DNA of 64,000 nucleotides from Synaphobranchus kaupii (lineage: Eukaryota > Chordata > Actinopteri > Anguilliformes > Synaphobranchidae): the NCBI GenBank assembly GCA_029718625.1, contig CM056381.1, positions 57,654,157 to 57,718,156 of the forward strand, written 5' to 3'. The position numbers were made by a program, and so were the translations under genes. This document shows positions 1 to 11,017 of the stretch, one piece after another; the first letter of the stretch is position 1, and each line of letters begins with the position of its first letter. The notes beneath the pieces are model-generated. The model saw only the letters and a list, made by a program, of their open reading frames with translations. It was not told the DNA's origin and did not search any database.

Positions 1-325
1 ATGTCTTTCAGCTAGAATGTGTTTGCGTCTAGCCCATTTTGTATGTATGTCTCCATGTAGACTTGGTTCATTAATTTACATGCTTCTTCATGATGCATAG
101 CTCAGGTGGTGCTGTTCATTGTATTTCATTACACATTAAATACTGCTCATCTACAAACTCTTTTAATGTAATTGTGTGCTGTCTGTAATAGGATAACTGT
201 TCTCATTCTTGTCAATAGAGGGCGTTATGGTTAAGCGAATGTCTGCATACATTTCTTTGGAATGCATGTCTCTCTCCGTGTTTATCTTCATGCATTATTC
301 ATCATTAGTTAGCTATAAAAAATAA
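1..325. other. AT-rich flank, no gene seen
   Basis: No open frame with recognisable content, no terminal repeats and no RNA-like structure. It precedes a 40 bp word shared with 30709-30748 and then a gypsy fragment. Confidence 0.5.
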
Positions 326-328
326 GTG

Positions 329-368
329 ATATCAGATCAAAAACGTCTACGACGTAAAAAAAGCCAAG
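329..368 (+). repeat. 40 bp word shared with 30709-30748
   Basis: The 40 bases starting ATATCAGATCAAAAAC match 30709-30748 at 39 of 40 positions (one G/A difference near the middle). In this copy a gypsy pol fragment follows directly; at the other copy unrelated sequence follows. It is probably the edge of an interspersed repeat of unknown family. Confidence 0.7.
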
Positions 369-369
369 G

Positions 370-909
370 AACGACACTCGCACTGCACTCCTTCGTTCCA
401 CCGCCCGCACCCAGTGGTTGGCAGACCTCCACCGCACTGCAGCCTCCCAGTACACTCCAGGACAGCAGGTCTGGCTCTCCACCTCTACCATTCCCCTTCA
501 GAGCACATCTAAGAAACTCCAACCCCGATTCATCGGCACCTACACCATTGATTCCGTCATTAACCCTTCCGCTATCAAACTCAATCTCCCCCCAGCCCTC
601 AAAATCCACCCCACCTTCCACATCTCTCAGATTAAGCCCGTCTCCTCCAGCCCACTAAGCCCTCCGGCCGATCCCCCTCCGTCCCCCCGGATCAACGACA
701 ATGCTCCTGCATACATGGTGCACCGGATACTGGACATCCGACGCAGGGGACGCGGGTTCCACTACCTGGTGGACTGGGAGGGTTACGGCCCAGAGGAGAA
801 GAGCTGGATTTCCCGCCAGCTCATCCTTGACCCCTCCCTCATTCGGGACTTCCACTGGGACCATCCAGACAAGATCAAGCCCGGTGGGATGCCTGGAGGC
901 GCCCGTTGA
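370..909 (+). pseudogene. Ty3/gypsy pol 3' end: integrase C-terminus and chromodomain
   Basis: An open frame of about 180 codons without its own proper start, so it is the 3' tail of a 5'-truncated pol. The first part has the [12 protein letters not shown] strand and the FIGTYTID motif of the retroviral-type integrase C-terminal domain. The last about 60 residues form a chromodomain, with [13 protein letters not shown] as its signature. Chromodomain-tailed integrases define the chromovirus branch of Ty3/gypsy and are thought to steer integration to marked chromatin. A G-rich polypurine tract (908-922) and the LTR follow at once, as expected at the end of such an element. Gag, protease, RT and the integrase core are missing here. 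Confidence 0.9.
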
Positions 910-925
910 GGGGGTGGGGGGGTAC

Positions 926-1512
926 TGTAACATCCGCCGTTTCCCTCCAGTCCACCTCCAGTTTCCTCCGTTTTCCCATTCCTTGTGTTTCATGTTTCAT
1001 GTTTTTCAGTTTACCCTGTTTCTGTGTTCATTGCAGGCTGGGTGTGGTCCCCGTTTAGTTCCTGGTTTCTCCCATGATTAGTTAGCCTACCACTCTTCCT
1101 CTCGCACACATTCCTCACTCCTTTTAATTGTTCAATTAGCCCTTTCACCTGTTCCTCTCTCTATGTAAGTTCCCCTCTTTCACAGTTTCGTTGCCAGTTC
1201 GTTTTCTCTGCTCCGTTTGAGATCACTCCCGGCCATTCTGTTTGGTACTCTGTTTGCCCTTAACCTGTTTGTTCTGTTCCTTGTTCCAGCCCGCCCAGCC
1301 TGCCTCCTGTTCTGCACGTACCAGCCCTGTCTCCTCTCCTGCCCCACTTTAGTTTGCCAACTCCGTTTCCAGCCCGTCACCTCTTACTTTTCCCTGCTTG
1401 CTTGCTTGCCTACTACTTTGCCTTGCCTAAATAAATATACTCCCTGGTGGAGTTTCATCGAGTTTGTCTCAGAGTCTTGCATTTGGGTCCAGTCCAGTAC
1501 TGAGTCGTAACA
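926..1512 (+). mobile_element. 3' LTR of the gypsy element
   Basis: Starts TGTAACA right after a G-rich polypurine tract and ends CGTAACA, giving the TG...CA termini of an LTR, 587 bp long. A poly(A) signal AATAAA lies at 1430-1435. No 5' LTR is present in the window, so the element cannot be dated by LTR divergence. Confidence 0.8.
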
Positions 1513-1730
1513 CTCCACCCTGTTTTAACGTGTTCAGTCCAGGTATACAATATACTTGCAATCCCCGCAAGTTACATCCCAATAGCGATTTTGACTGAGT
1601 GCGACCGTAAATATTGCAACCTTGTAGCGACTGCTTTGGCGTTAGAAAAGCAGTCGCAATCCTTTAGTAAATCCAACCCTGAGTTTGTTGTTTCCACTTA
1701 TAGTTTGGTTGTAGGAGCAATGAATGTCTG

Positions 1731-2030
1731 AGGGTGCGTCGCAATATTCTTCACACCTCCTTTCCTCCACTCCCCCACTACCACTCCTCTCCTACCAGGA
1801 AGTATGCAAAACTGCCTGAATGTTTCAAGTATTTGCATGTACAGTATAGAATGTACCTGAGATTGTGGTTTGCGTCGAGACATTAATTAATATGTAACCA
1901 TTAATACGTAATTAAGATGTAATCAGCAACACTAGATTGAAACACAAAGATCCATTTCCGGGGCACGTAGGAGAGGAGGTGGTAGTGGAGGAAAGGAGGG
2001 TGCATTTTTCAAGTATTGGGATGCACCCTT
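1731..2030. mobile_element. MITE with pyrimidine/purine-rich inverted arms (family A, copy 1)
   Basis: Left end AGGGTGCGTCGCAATATTC and right end (reverse complement) AAGGGTGCATCCCAATACTT form terminal inverted repeats of about 65 bp. They continue into CCTCC-rich left and GGAGG-rich right arms around an AT-rich centre with TTAATTAAT. No coding capacity. Other copies lie at 29623-29914, 59048-59199 and (one end only) 59501-59549. The GGGTGCGTCCCAATA ends resemble hAT-type non-autonomous elements, but no clear target duplication was found. Confidence 0.75.
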
Positions 2031-2366
2031 AGTTGAGCAATCTCATGGCGCCGGCATGAAGGGATTAAGATATAATTAGCTACTATGTAGGCCTACTTGA
2101 TCCAGCTAAGAATTTAGCCTACTGATATTTCTGCTCCAAAATTAATGACTGAATGACTATATATTCATATAAGCTATATTATAGGCAATATTTCTCAGAT
2201 CCCAAAGATTATTTAGTGTAAGACAAGCTCATTGCAATAAATTTGACCCTCAATACTCAAATGACCACCTTCTTTATGACGCTGAATGTATACGCATATC
2301 TGATTAAGCCCCTTCACACAGACTCCGACAAACGACAAACAATCGACTGGAAGTCATGCCAAATCG

Positions 2367-3209
2367 ATGCCATTTGACAAAAGTCAAGAGGGATGGCCAG
2401 AACGGGAATTCCCCGTTAAAATATTTGACACGAAGCACCAGAACATCACTCTTCCCTGTGTAAAAAATACATCCATGTACGCAGATATCACATTAGGCAC
2501 ATTTGAAAACCATTGGTGGGTGTGTGGAGACAGGGCATACTCCTTACCTGTAGGATGGACTGGCTGTTGCTATTTGGCCATACTAAAATTTCCTTATGGT
2601 GCAGTGATTATAAAAAAGGGAGCAAAGTCCAAGGGGTCAGAGGAGGTTTTAAAATCTGATTATGTGCAGAAAAAATGTGATTTGGCTCAATTCAATGATT
2701 TAGAGTCCTACCACTTCAGAATCACACTAGGGGAAAAGTGGGGCATCGGCCTTTTCCCTTGGTATGGTCTGGTATTCCTAGCTGACCATATAGACAACAT
2801 TACGTATACATTACAGGGTTTCGCCAATGAAACTGTTAAAGGGTTTAAACTGCTTGCAGATACTGTTCGAAGCCACCGCATGACTCTCCTGAAACATGAA
2901 ATAGCCCTAGATTACATATTAGCTAAGCAAGGGGGCCTGTGCATGTCAATGAATTTGACCGGAGATTCGTGTTACACCTCAATTCCAGATACTGATGACA
3001 ACCTAACCAGTGCTCTAGAAAATATCAGGGATGTGTTTGGGCTTTCTAAAGGTGCTGGAGTGTCATTTAGCTCATGGTTAACTGGACATTTCGGCCCGCG
3101 GGGAGCTGCAGTGTTAGTTCCAAATGTTAGTTCACGCACTACTGGTGTTAGTCATGCTGTTTTGCTTCTGTACCGTAATTCTCACTTGCGCCAAGGCCAT
3201 GATGCTTAA
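2367..3209 (+). pseudogene. Endogenous retrovirus env remnant (surface/transmembrane part)
   Basis: A 280-codon open frame. Residues 45-75 hold a Trp/Cys-rich stretch (WWVCGD and WTGCC). Residues 143-190 are predicted helical with heptad spacing, as in the fusion-core region of retroviral transmembrane subunits. A Cys192...Cys202 pair follows, at the usual place of the disulfide loop after that helix. There are several N-glycosylation sequons. The frame lacks an N-terminal signal peptide, so the 5' part of env is missing. It also appears frameshifted near the 3' end: a hydrophobic anchor-like run lies in another frame at about 3120-3205. Gag and pol are absent. Together with the LTR downstream this is the 3' end of an old gamma/epsilon-like fish retrovirus. 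Confidence 0.75.
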
Positions 3210-3603
3210 ATGAGTGGGGGGGCGATGGTTACTGGGTCAGCTAACATGACGGCCCAGAGCAAAGAATTTCCCCTACTGGAGAACGAGGAAAGGGATAAGG
3301 ACTCTGTGAATTGTATTCTGAACTCTTTGGTTAAACCTGAGGAGGAGGAAGGAGAATTCCTGTGAATGACTGGCTACAGCTGGCTTTAAATGGCTAGTAA
3401 CCTCTTGCCCTGCTACCCAGTCCAACGCAGTCCGATGGAAGAAGAAAAGTACATTATCTGCTTTTGCAATAATGTAAAGATGGACATTTAACTAACTAGA
3501 TGTTTTTTTATATAATCACTAAGTACATTGTAATCTGTATAACCCTCATAGGTGTGTGATTTCATGCAAGGACGAGTTGAGACTAAAGTCTCAAAGGGGG
3601 GAA
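3210..3603 (+). other. ERV region between env and 3' LTR, with polypurine tract
   Basis: Non-coding stretch between the env stop and the LTR. It ends in an A/G tract containing six consecutive G (about 3590-3603) directly before TGTTGAAGG. This is the normal position of the plus-strand primer (polypurine tract). Confidence 0.65.
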
Positions 3604-4440
3604 TGTTGAAGGAAATGTTGTTTAACCCAATGTTTTAGACAATATATTCATACATTTATACTTGATTAAGAAGTGTATTTTATAAGAACAATGAGCTTTA
3701 AAAGTAACTGCAAGTAGATGAGCTAGTTTAAAAGAAACACAGTGCTATGCATAAATGTTAAAGGTCAAGGCTCATTCAGGAGTCAGAGGCCCAGTTCCTG
3801 GATTAAGCCAGAGCTTCTTTATCTTTATATTATTATCCAATACATAATCTAATAAGTTTACATAACTAACAAACACTTGATTGGCAGCACAAAATACTAA
3901 TGTGTGTGTGTGTTTCATACAAGTTAATTGAATACATATCTCAATATATTATGTTTACTCTTTTCTCACTGTGTTATGAGTTAACATTCCAATGGTCAAT
4001 TGGAGGTTTCTTACTTCTCTTTCTCTGGAGAAGAGGGCCTCACAGCAACAACCTTATCAGTGAATGCAGCCATAAAACCTGTTGCTATGCCGTTGTCATG
4101 CAAAAGTAGCCATTGCTGTTCTGAGATGGTTCTTGGGTTTCAGATGAAATTGAGATGCTTGTGAGTGAAGGCCAGAGAAGGAAAATATGCATTAAAGAGG
4201 TGGTGACATAGTTCAGATATAAAGGTGTTGTGTCCCACCACACCCCAGAGTCCAATGCTGCATGATCTGGGTAAACTTGCTGTAATTGACCTCATCAGAC
4301 TCTGTTAATAAAAGCGTGAAGTTGAAGTTTCTTTAGTTTCAGTCTTGAATCTGTTTTAGTTCCGGATATCTAGAATTCTCGACACCCGACCGAACCGACC
4401 TGAGGTCACAACTGAAGGGGAGGAAAAGTTGTCCTCGACA
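3604..4440 (+). mobile_element. 3' LTR of the endogenous retrovirus
   Basis: Begins TGTTGAAGGAA after the polypurine tract and ends CCTCGACA, so the ends are imperfect inverted repeats with TG...CA. A TATA-like ATATAAAG at 4217-4224 and AATAAA at 4307-4312 suggest U3, a short R and U5 in the usual order. An alternative end is TCTCGACA at 4383. The downstream border coincides with the edge of the inverted duplication. Confidence 0.7.
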
Positions 4441-4447
4441 AAAACCA

Positions 4448-5152
4448 ACATTCTTGCTATTATTACTCTCAAATTGTTAGGTGCACTCTGCTAAGCATTT
4501 TGTTTAGGCCCTGAAGACGCTATACAAAGGGTATAGTAGCAGTAGCTACTAGTAGCCTATTCACTTTCTAACTCCACAGTAGCAGCAATTCATGGCCAAG
4601 GTAGCCTACGTCTTTAAAATTCCTTGAATTGCTTTGTTTATCTTGAGGCAAAGTGATGGTCTCGTATGTAGGCTACACGTCGTAAAACGGATTGATTTCA
4701 AGGCGTCCTATAAGGGATAAACCAAAAAACCAAGTGCACTTTATCGTTCACCCATCATCGGTTTAGATCAGCTAGACTGGCTAAGACGTCGTAAAACCCT
4801 TCGTACGAAGATTCTTGAACTTTGGGTGCGTTTCCCAAAAGGATCTTAACTTAAGACGCTTTTAGAAACGCTCGTAGATTAAGGATTACTCCAGACCAGC
4901 CGTAGACGGTTAAGTGCGTTTTAGAAGCCCATAAATCACATACTTTATTTGATTTTTCGTGTTAGTGTTCATTTCATTTTACGGTTACCATAACCACTGA
5001 TTGTTTTTTTATAGTGATGTTAGATGCATTTTTATATATTTGGAAATGACCCATAAAAGCCATTCCAAACTGGTTCAGGTGGAATTGCGATTTGCCTGTC
5101 ATTTCTGCAATGCTTTGCCGATAGCGGATTTTGCGGCTGGGACAATGATTGA
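4448..5152 (+). repeat. Left arm of a large inverted duplication
   Basis: About 705 bp that is nearly identical, in reverse complement, to 5824-6529; only scattered substitutions and 1-3 bp indels were seen by eye. The arm runs from ATTCTTGCTATTATTACTC to the GGACAATGATTGA junction. There is no protein-coding content; small open frames on both strands are mirror images of each other. The outer edge abuts the retroviral LTR. Confidence 0.9.
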
Positions 5153-5823
5153 ACACTTTGTTGATGTTGCTAGCCAACGTATTGACTCGAAGGAACTCTG
5201 CTCTCCACTAACCAGAGAAATAATGTGCGTTACAAGTGACATCCTAAACATTATTTTGGACTTTCTGTTAAACAAATATACAACCAACTTTCGTTTCGGT
5301 GTGTGCCTTTTCATTTTTCTATAAGGATTTGACTTCCCAGAGTGAAAAGAGCTGTTTTTTCTGCGACAATGACATATGAGGAGCAAAGGAGGATCACTGT
5401 GTGAATCTCACTTTCAACTATAGCCTACAGCAGATGCATATTTTACACTAGTAGCCTATAGCCTACGTCAGGGTTCTCAAAGTTTTGGTGGCTGAGGGCC
5501 AATTAAGGGAGCCTGCATTGGATGGAGGGCCGCACAAGAAAAAAATACACTCATGAAATCTAAATTAAGTCCAAAACCAACTAACTTTAGCTCTCACAAA
5601 AATAGCAACACTGATCAAATAGGCTACTAAGCTAGCTAGCAATTGTACTGTAAATATTAATGAAGATAAGATACTGTAGAAGTCCAACTTCTATCAAACC
5701 TTATTGATAACTAGCTAACAGTGTAATGCCCGCTTTTTTTGCTAGGAGTCGCCACTCTGCCGCCAGTAAAACATTTAAAGCAGTGGTCCCCAGCCCTGCT
5801 CCTGGAGATCTACCGCCCAACAA
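5153..5823 (+). repeat. Spacer of the inverted duplication
   Basis: This 671 bp continues the left arm without a break in the copy at 9331-10039 (reverse orientation), so left arm plus spacer is the ancestral order. It ends inside a truncated hAT/MITE remnant (5469-5815), after which the right arm starts. Confidence 0.8.
5469..5815 (-). mobile_element. Truncated hAT element with truncated internal MITE
   Basis: CAGGGTTCTCAAAG at 5469 is a typical hAT/Charlie-like terminus. The same end closes a 649 bp element at 8996-9644 in the opposite orientation. Within it, CAGTGGTCCCCAGCCC at 5781 is the end of the MITE that is complete at 9130-9330. The sequence stops at about 5815, where the inverted-duplication junction lies. 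Confidence 0.7.
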
Positions 5824-6529
5824 TCAATCATTGTCCCAGCCGCAAAATCCGCTATCGGCAAAGCATTGCAGAAATGACAGGCAAATCGCAATTCCACCTG
5901 AACCAGTTTGGAATGGCTTTTATGGGTCATTTCCAAATATATAAAAATGCATCTAACATCACTATAAAAAAACAATCAGTGGTTATGGTAACCGTAAAAT
6001 GAAATGAACACTAACACGAAAAATCAAATAAAGTATGTGATTTATGGGCTTCTAAAACGCACTTAACCGTCTACGGCTGGTCTGGAGTAATCCTTAATCT
6101 ACGAGCGTTTCTAAAAGCGTCTTAAATTAAGATCCTTTTGGGAAACGCACCCAAAGTTCAAGAATCTTCGTACGAAGGGTTTTACGACGTCTTAGCCAGT
6201 CTAGCTGATCTAAACCGATGATGGGGTGAACGATAAAGTGCACTTGGTTTTTTGGTTTATCCCTTATAGGACGCCTTGAAATCAATCCGTTTTACGACGT
6301 GTAGCCTACATACGAGACCATCACTTTGCCTCAAGATAAACAAAGCAATTCAAGGAATTTTAAAGACGTAGGCTACCTTGGCCGTGAATTGCTGCTACTG
6401 TGGAGTTAGAAAGTGAATAGGCTACTAGTAGCTACTGCTACTATACCCTTTGTATAGCGCCTTCAGGGCCTAAACAAAATGCTTAGAAGAGTGCACCTAA
6501 CAATTTGAGAGTAATAATAGCAAGAATGT
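5824..6529 (-). repeat. Right arm of the inverted duplication
   Basis: Reverse complement of 4448-5152. Beyond 6529 the similarity to the copy at 11551-11979 continues to about 6600 (runs of AATAAGAATA), whereas the left arm stops at 4448. The left edge was therefore cut, probably by the event that placed the LTR next to it. Confidence 0.9.
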
Positions 6530-8995
6530 GAGAAATAAGAATAAAATACAACAGGAATAAGAATACACAACATGCAGGAAATAAGAATAAAATGCAACAG
6601 AATAAAAATTACATTTTAATTGAGCGAATAAATGCCTCTCTTGCGAGAAGAGATCATATGAGCTGCGGTTGTTACGTGTTGTTACAGTCTGTGCTTCGCG
6701 CAATGATCTCTGGTCATTCAACAAACATGGTCTGAGTAAGTGTAGCAGTGGTTGTTTTTTTCATAATCTGCCAATAGGCCTATTACTGATCCTGCCCAGT
6801 CAGTTTATTTGAAAATGATTTTCAATATTACGACTGTTATTGGTCCCGTCTATGACGACCCGACCACGTTCACATGCATGTTATTCATTTCGCTCAACAA
6901 AAATGTATGGTCTGAGTAGGCCTAGCTACTGCTTTTTAAAATAAGCTATTGCCTACCAGCTGCTAATAATTAAACGGGTTTCAATAAATATGCCGACTGT
7001 TATTGGCTAACTTTTATTTAGTGAATGGTTGTCATGTTTTGCAGGATATGCATAATGGAACTTTTTCCGCGCTTGCCTGAGTGACCGCGTGAGGATGGTA
7101 ACAATTTAGACTAATTTTTTTTTTTTTTTAAACAAAATTTTATTAGAAAGTAATTTGGGTCAAAATTAGCTAACTGCTTAAAACAAAACGTAAATGTTTT
7201 AATAAGAATGTAAAAAATAATAATAAAAAAATTGTTTAACCGACTAGTATTTCCCGACTAGCAGGAGCAGCACCGTTTATTTGGCAAGCCGACTCGTCCG
7301 TCCGCACATCCCTAATGGTGGCTAGGCCTATAGCATCCAATCCAAGCACGCGCTTGATCAGAGTGGAACAAATGTAACGTTTGTTTCATTCATTGCACAT
7401 AGGCCTACACTAGGCTACACATTCATAAAAAAAAATTAAAATGGTCTCTTTTTTTAAAATAAAAGGATATGTGGAAATGTAATGTAGCCTATTATATAAA
7501 TGTTATTTTTTAATAGAAGGATGCGTGGAAATGTAATTTATTTCGATAAAATTATAAATGTGCTTAGGATGATTTTTCACCGGACATTATTGCCGGCAAG
7601 ATTTTAATTAGTCTGACTTTGACAGTTTTTGCCGGTAAAAAACCCCGGTAATTACCGATTAACAGAAACCATGATTCCGACAATCGGATTCTGTGTGAAG
7701 GCGTCTTTACTCCCTTCAACACGCCGTTTAAAATAAACTACAAGTGTAAAACGGTTATTAAAACATAAATCTGGAGATCATCTGCTGTGTGGACTAAAAC
7801 AATGGAAGACAGATTCAATATTTCAAAGAAAGATAAAACTGTCTTGAACGTGCCATAATTTCATTGACTGTTAACTGAGGCTAACTGATTTAAGTTTAGG
7901 CTACAAGCAGAAACATAGCCTAGGCTATATATTCACGTATAAGCTGTTTTTAAAACACGAAAAAAATAGCCTACATATTCATGATATATTGCACGCAATG
8001 CTATAGTATAGGGTACTTACGACTATTGCATCTTCCTTGTTGTGGCCAAACGCATTGCTCCAAAACCTGCGACCGCCTGATGCAAGTGTGGTTTTGTGCA
8101 GTTCTACCGCTGTTCAGTATTGGGGTTGGAGGGGGTGTATCAGGTGTAATTAACACTATTGGCTAATGTGGACAAATGGGTGGTTTTGGGTAGCCTATCT
8201 GCGTCAAAGATAATTCCCCTGAAGGAAAGACATGCCACTCAGAAACCTTTCACCGGTGATTTTTTTTTTTTTTGTCGAAAAGTTGATGAAAAGACGGTGA
8301 AACGCCATCTCGCGTGAAAAACCGGCTAAATTTGATTGAAAAGTGAGTTTTTTGATCGGCTAGGATGCAGGCTAGGCTATATCCGGGACAAAATTAGGGG
8401 ACTAAATTCAGCTAAATTGACACGTTTATTTCAAAACGTGTGAAAACGCCTTAAATTTTCACCACTCTAGACGTCTAGATTCCGGCTTTTGCGCACTGGG
8501 GTAGGCTGCATCTCCTCCATTAGATCCTCGACAAATCTTAAAGCTGTTTCATATTGTTAAACTTTCAACCTAATGTGATTTCCTCTAGGCTATGTGTATG
8601 CCTACTGTGTACGCCTATGTCATATGCTTTGCTTCGTCAGTAGGCCTATCTGTATTTATATTCAATAAAATAAAAAAGATAGGCTCGGCCGGCTTAGAAT
8701 TACCCCAAAAAAGAAAGAAAGGTATAAACGCAAAAAATTTGAATGGGAGTCAATCGCAAATCGTTCGAATTTTAAGGCATTTTGGGCTATTCAAAAAAAG
8801 TGTCAATTTAGTTGTTAAAGTAGTTTGTATAGCTTTATGTAGTTTTCTGAGAAAATCTTCGCTTTAATTTTTATCCTGAGTGGCGTCCGTGTATCACGCA
8901 CGCAGCCTAGCCCACGTGTTGAAACTGATTTACGGTTGATGTTGGTTTTAGATGTTAGTTTTAGTTATTTGGCCAAGTAGCTTAAGTATGTAGGC
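6530..8995. other. Gene-free AT-rich stretch with transposon debris
   Basis: No convincing coding frame. Near 7290-7312, CGTCCGTCCGCACATCCCTA resembles a terminus of a teleost hAT-type element. Short T/A homopolymers occur near 7110 and 8260. The short open frames here lack family signatures. Confidence 0.4.
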
Positions 8996-9644
8996 CAGGG
9001 GTTCTCAAAGTGCGGAACATCGAAAACATTTTGTGCGACCCGCGTTAAGTCCACGTGAAAGGAAATACATAGACTATTATATTAAAAATAACTAATGGTC
9101 CATTTTAATACAACATTGTCCCTTTAAATCAGTGGTCCCCAACTCCCCAACCCGGTTCCTGGAGATCTACCGACCTGTAGGTTTTCACTCCAACCCTAAT
9201 TTGGCACACATGATTCTACTAATTAGCAGCTCAGCAAGATCTCTAGCTGTTGAATGAGGTGTGCTTTGTTAGGGTTGGAGTGAAAACCAACAGGACGGTA
9301 GATCTCCAGGAGCAGGGTTGGGGACCACTGATTTAAATGTTTTACCGGGTGCACAGCGACTGGCGGCTCCTAGCAACTAAAGCGGGCATTACACTGTTAG
9401 CTAGTTATCAATAAGGTTTTCTAGAAGTTGGACTTCTACAGTATCTTATCTTCATTAATATTTACAGTATAATTGCTAGCTATCTCAGTAGCCTATTTCA
9501 TCAGTGTTGCTATTTTGTGAGAGCTAAAGTTAGTTGGTTTTGGATTAATTTAGATTTCATGACTGTATTTCTTTCTTGTGCGGCCCTCAATCCAATGCCG
9601 GTTCCCTTATTTGGCCCTAAGCCACCAAAACTTTGAGAACCCTG
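8996..9644 (+). mobile_element. Non-autonomous hAT element with nested MITE
   Basis: Left end CAGGGGTTCTCAAAG, right end CTTTGAGAACCCTG. The flanks ATGTAGGC (8988-8995) and ATGTAGAC (9645-9652) form an 8 bp target duplication with one mismatch, the size expected for hAT. A second hAT-type MITE is nested at 9130-9330. No transposase frame is visible. Confidence 0.8.
9130..9330 (+). mobile_element. hAT-type MITE (CAGTGGTCCCCAAC ends)
   Basis: 201 bp with inverted ends CAGTGGTCCCCAAC / GTTGGGGACCACTG. The flanks CTTTAAAT and ATTTAAAT are an 8 bp duplication with one mismatch. It sits inside the hAT element 8996-9644. A truncated copy at the homologous place in the inverted duplication (5781) shows that it predates that duplication. 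Confidence 0.85.
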
Positions 9645-10039
9645 ATGTAGACTATAGGCTACTAGTGTAAAATATGCATCTGCTGTAGTCTATAGTTCAA
9701 AGTGAGATTCACAGTGATCCTCCTTTGCTCCTCATATATCATTGTCGCAGAAAGAACAGCTCTTTTCACTCTGGGAAGCCAAATTATTATAGAAAAATTA
9801 AAAGGCACACACAGAAACGAAAATTGGTTGTATATTTGCTTAACAGAAAGTCCAAATAATGTTTAAGATGTGACTTGTAACGTACATTATTTATCTGGTT
9901 AGTGGAGAGCAGAGTTCCTTCGAGTCGATACGTTGGCTAGCAACATCAACAAAGTGTTCAATCATTGTCCCAGCCGCAAAATCCGCTATCGGCAAAGCAT
10001 TGCAGAAATGACAAATCGCAATTCCACCTGAACCAGTTT
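9645..10039 (-). repeat. Third copy of the duplication unit (inner part)
   Basis: Reverse complement of about 5074-5468, including the left-arm/spacer junction (TTCAATCATTGTCCCAGCC). Similarity ends at AACCAGTTT (10039). The remaining outer part of the same unit reappears, collinear, at 11551-11979, after about 1.5 kb holding C1orf115 exon 1. Confidence 0.8.
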
Positions 10040-10059
10040 TACGAGATGGAACTCGAGGT

Positions 10060-10500
10060 TTCGTGCTGTAGCCTACAGTAGCCCATGATTAGGTACACAG
10101 GATGTCCGCTGAACGTCTCGAAATATCATCACGGTGTCGCCTTGACGTCTTTTTGGTTTTCTAAACGTTACGTGGACGTCACAGAGAACGTTCCCGGGGC
10201 GTTCTAGTAACCTCCCCCAGACATTCACTACATGACGTTATATTGAAACCAGTGACAGACGTTGCAGGAACGTCCCTGAATGTCCCATGAATGTTATGAG
10301 AACAACGTCATATCATAGCCGGAGACGTTGCTTGAACGTCCGCGAAAAATTCTAATGAAATGTCATATTGTAACCAAACAGTGACCTAACTAGGACTTTA
10401 ATAACGTCCTAGTAATGTGTTTAGGACATCCCTAGGGAACGTCACATAACTTTGAGAGGACTAAAATGATACGTCCCTGGGACGTCCAGTTTTCTGGGAG
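10060..10500. repeat. AACGTC/GACGTT-rich degenerate tract
   Basis: ACGT-centred words (AACGTCC, GACGTT, ACGTCCC) recur every 20-50 bp over about 440 bp, in irregular spacing and both orientations. They look like remnants of a degenerate minisatellite. The tract ends about 520 bp upstream of the C1orf115 start codon. Confidence 0.5.
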
Positions 10501-10544
10501 GCTAACACACAGATCATCTGGAGTAGTATATGTATGACGTTACT

Positions 10545-10827
10545 TTAAAGGCTAATTACACTCTGGATCACTTTTTTTTTTTTTTAGCTGTAAACGTGTT
10601 TGTATACCTACCTTATGATGACACTTTTTCATCCATTCCGTTATTTCAACAATTAAAGCATAAGAAACTGAGAGAAAAGCGTATTGGTGCTGCCCTCTAA
10701 CGGTTTAAATTTTCTTTCTTTTTCTACAATATATTATTTCAGGATTGTTGAAATAACGAAATGGGTGAATACGTTTCATTATAAGGTAAGCATAAAAAAA
10801 ACCGTCTAGAGTGTAGTTACCCTTTAA
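10545..10827. mobile_element. MITE with long imperfect inverted repeats upstream of C1orf115
   Basis: Ends TTAAAGGCTAATTACACTCT and (reverse complement) TTAAAGGGTAACTACACTCT. Internal arms around GTTATTTCAACAAT and ATTGTTGAAATAAC are also inverted, so the whole 283 bp can fold into a hairpin. The TTAA at both ends may be the target duplication. It lies about 190 bp upstream of the C1orf115 start codon, so it may be in the promoter or 5' UTR. Confidence 0.7.
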
Positions 10828-11017
10828 CACCAAGACAATAAGACATGCCTCTTTAATGGAATGGTGCCAAGTCTTCTAAACGCCTTCCCTTTACGCGAAT
10901 AGCAGCTTCACAGTGAAATTCATCAGTCACTGATGCCTGAATGCATGCAGTGCTTGCATTTTTTCACCTACCTATTGAACATATTTAATCTCTCGGAAGT
11001 ACCCTCTGGAAATCGAA

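Noticed and set aside
5739..6002. Open frames mirrored at 4974-5177 and 5739-6002
   Set aside because: They are the same DNA read from the two arms of the inverted duplication; no protein evidence.
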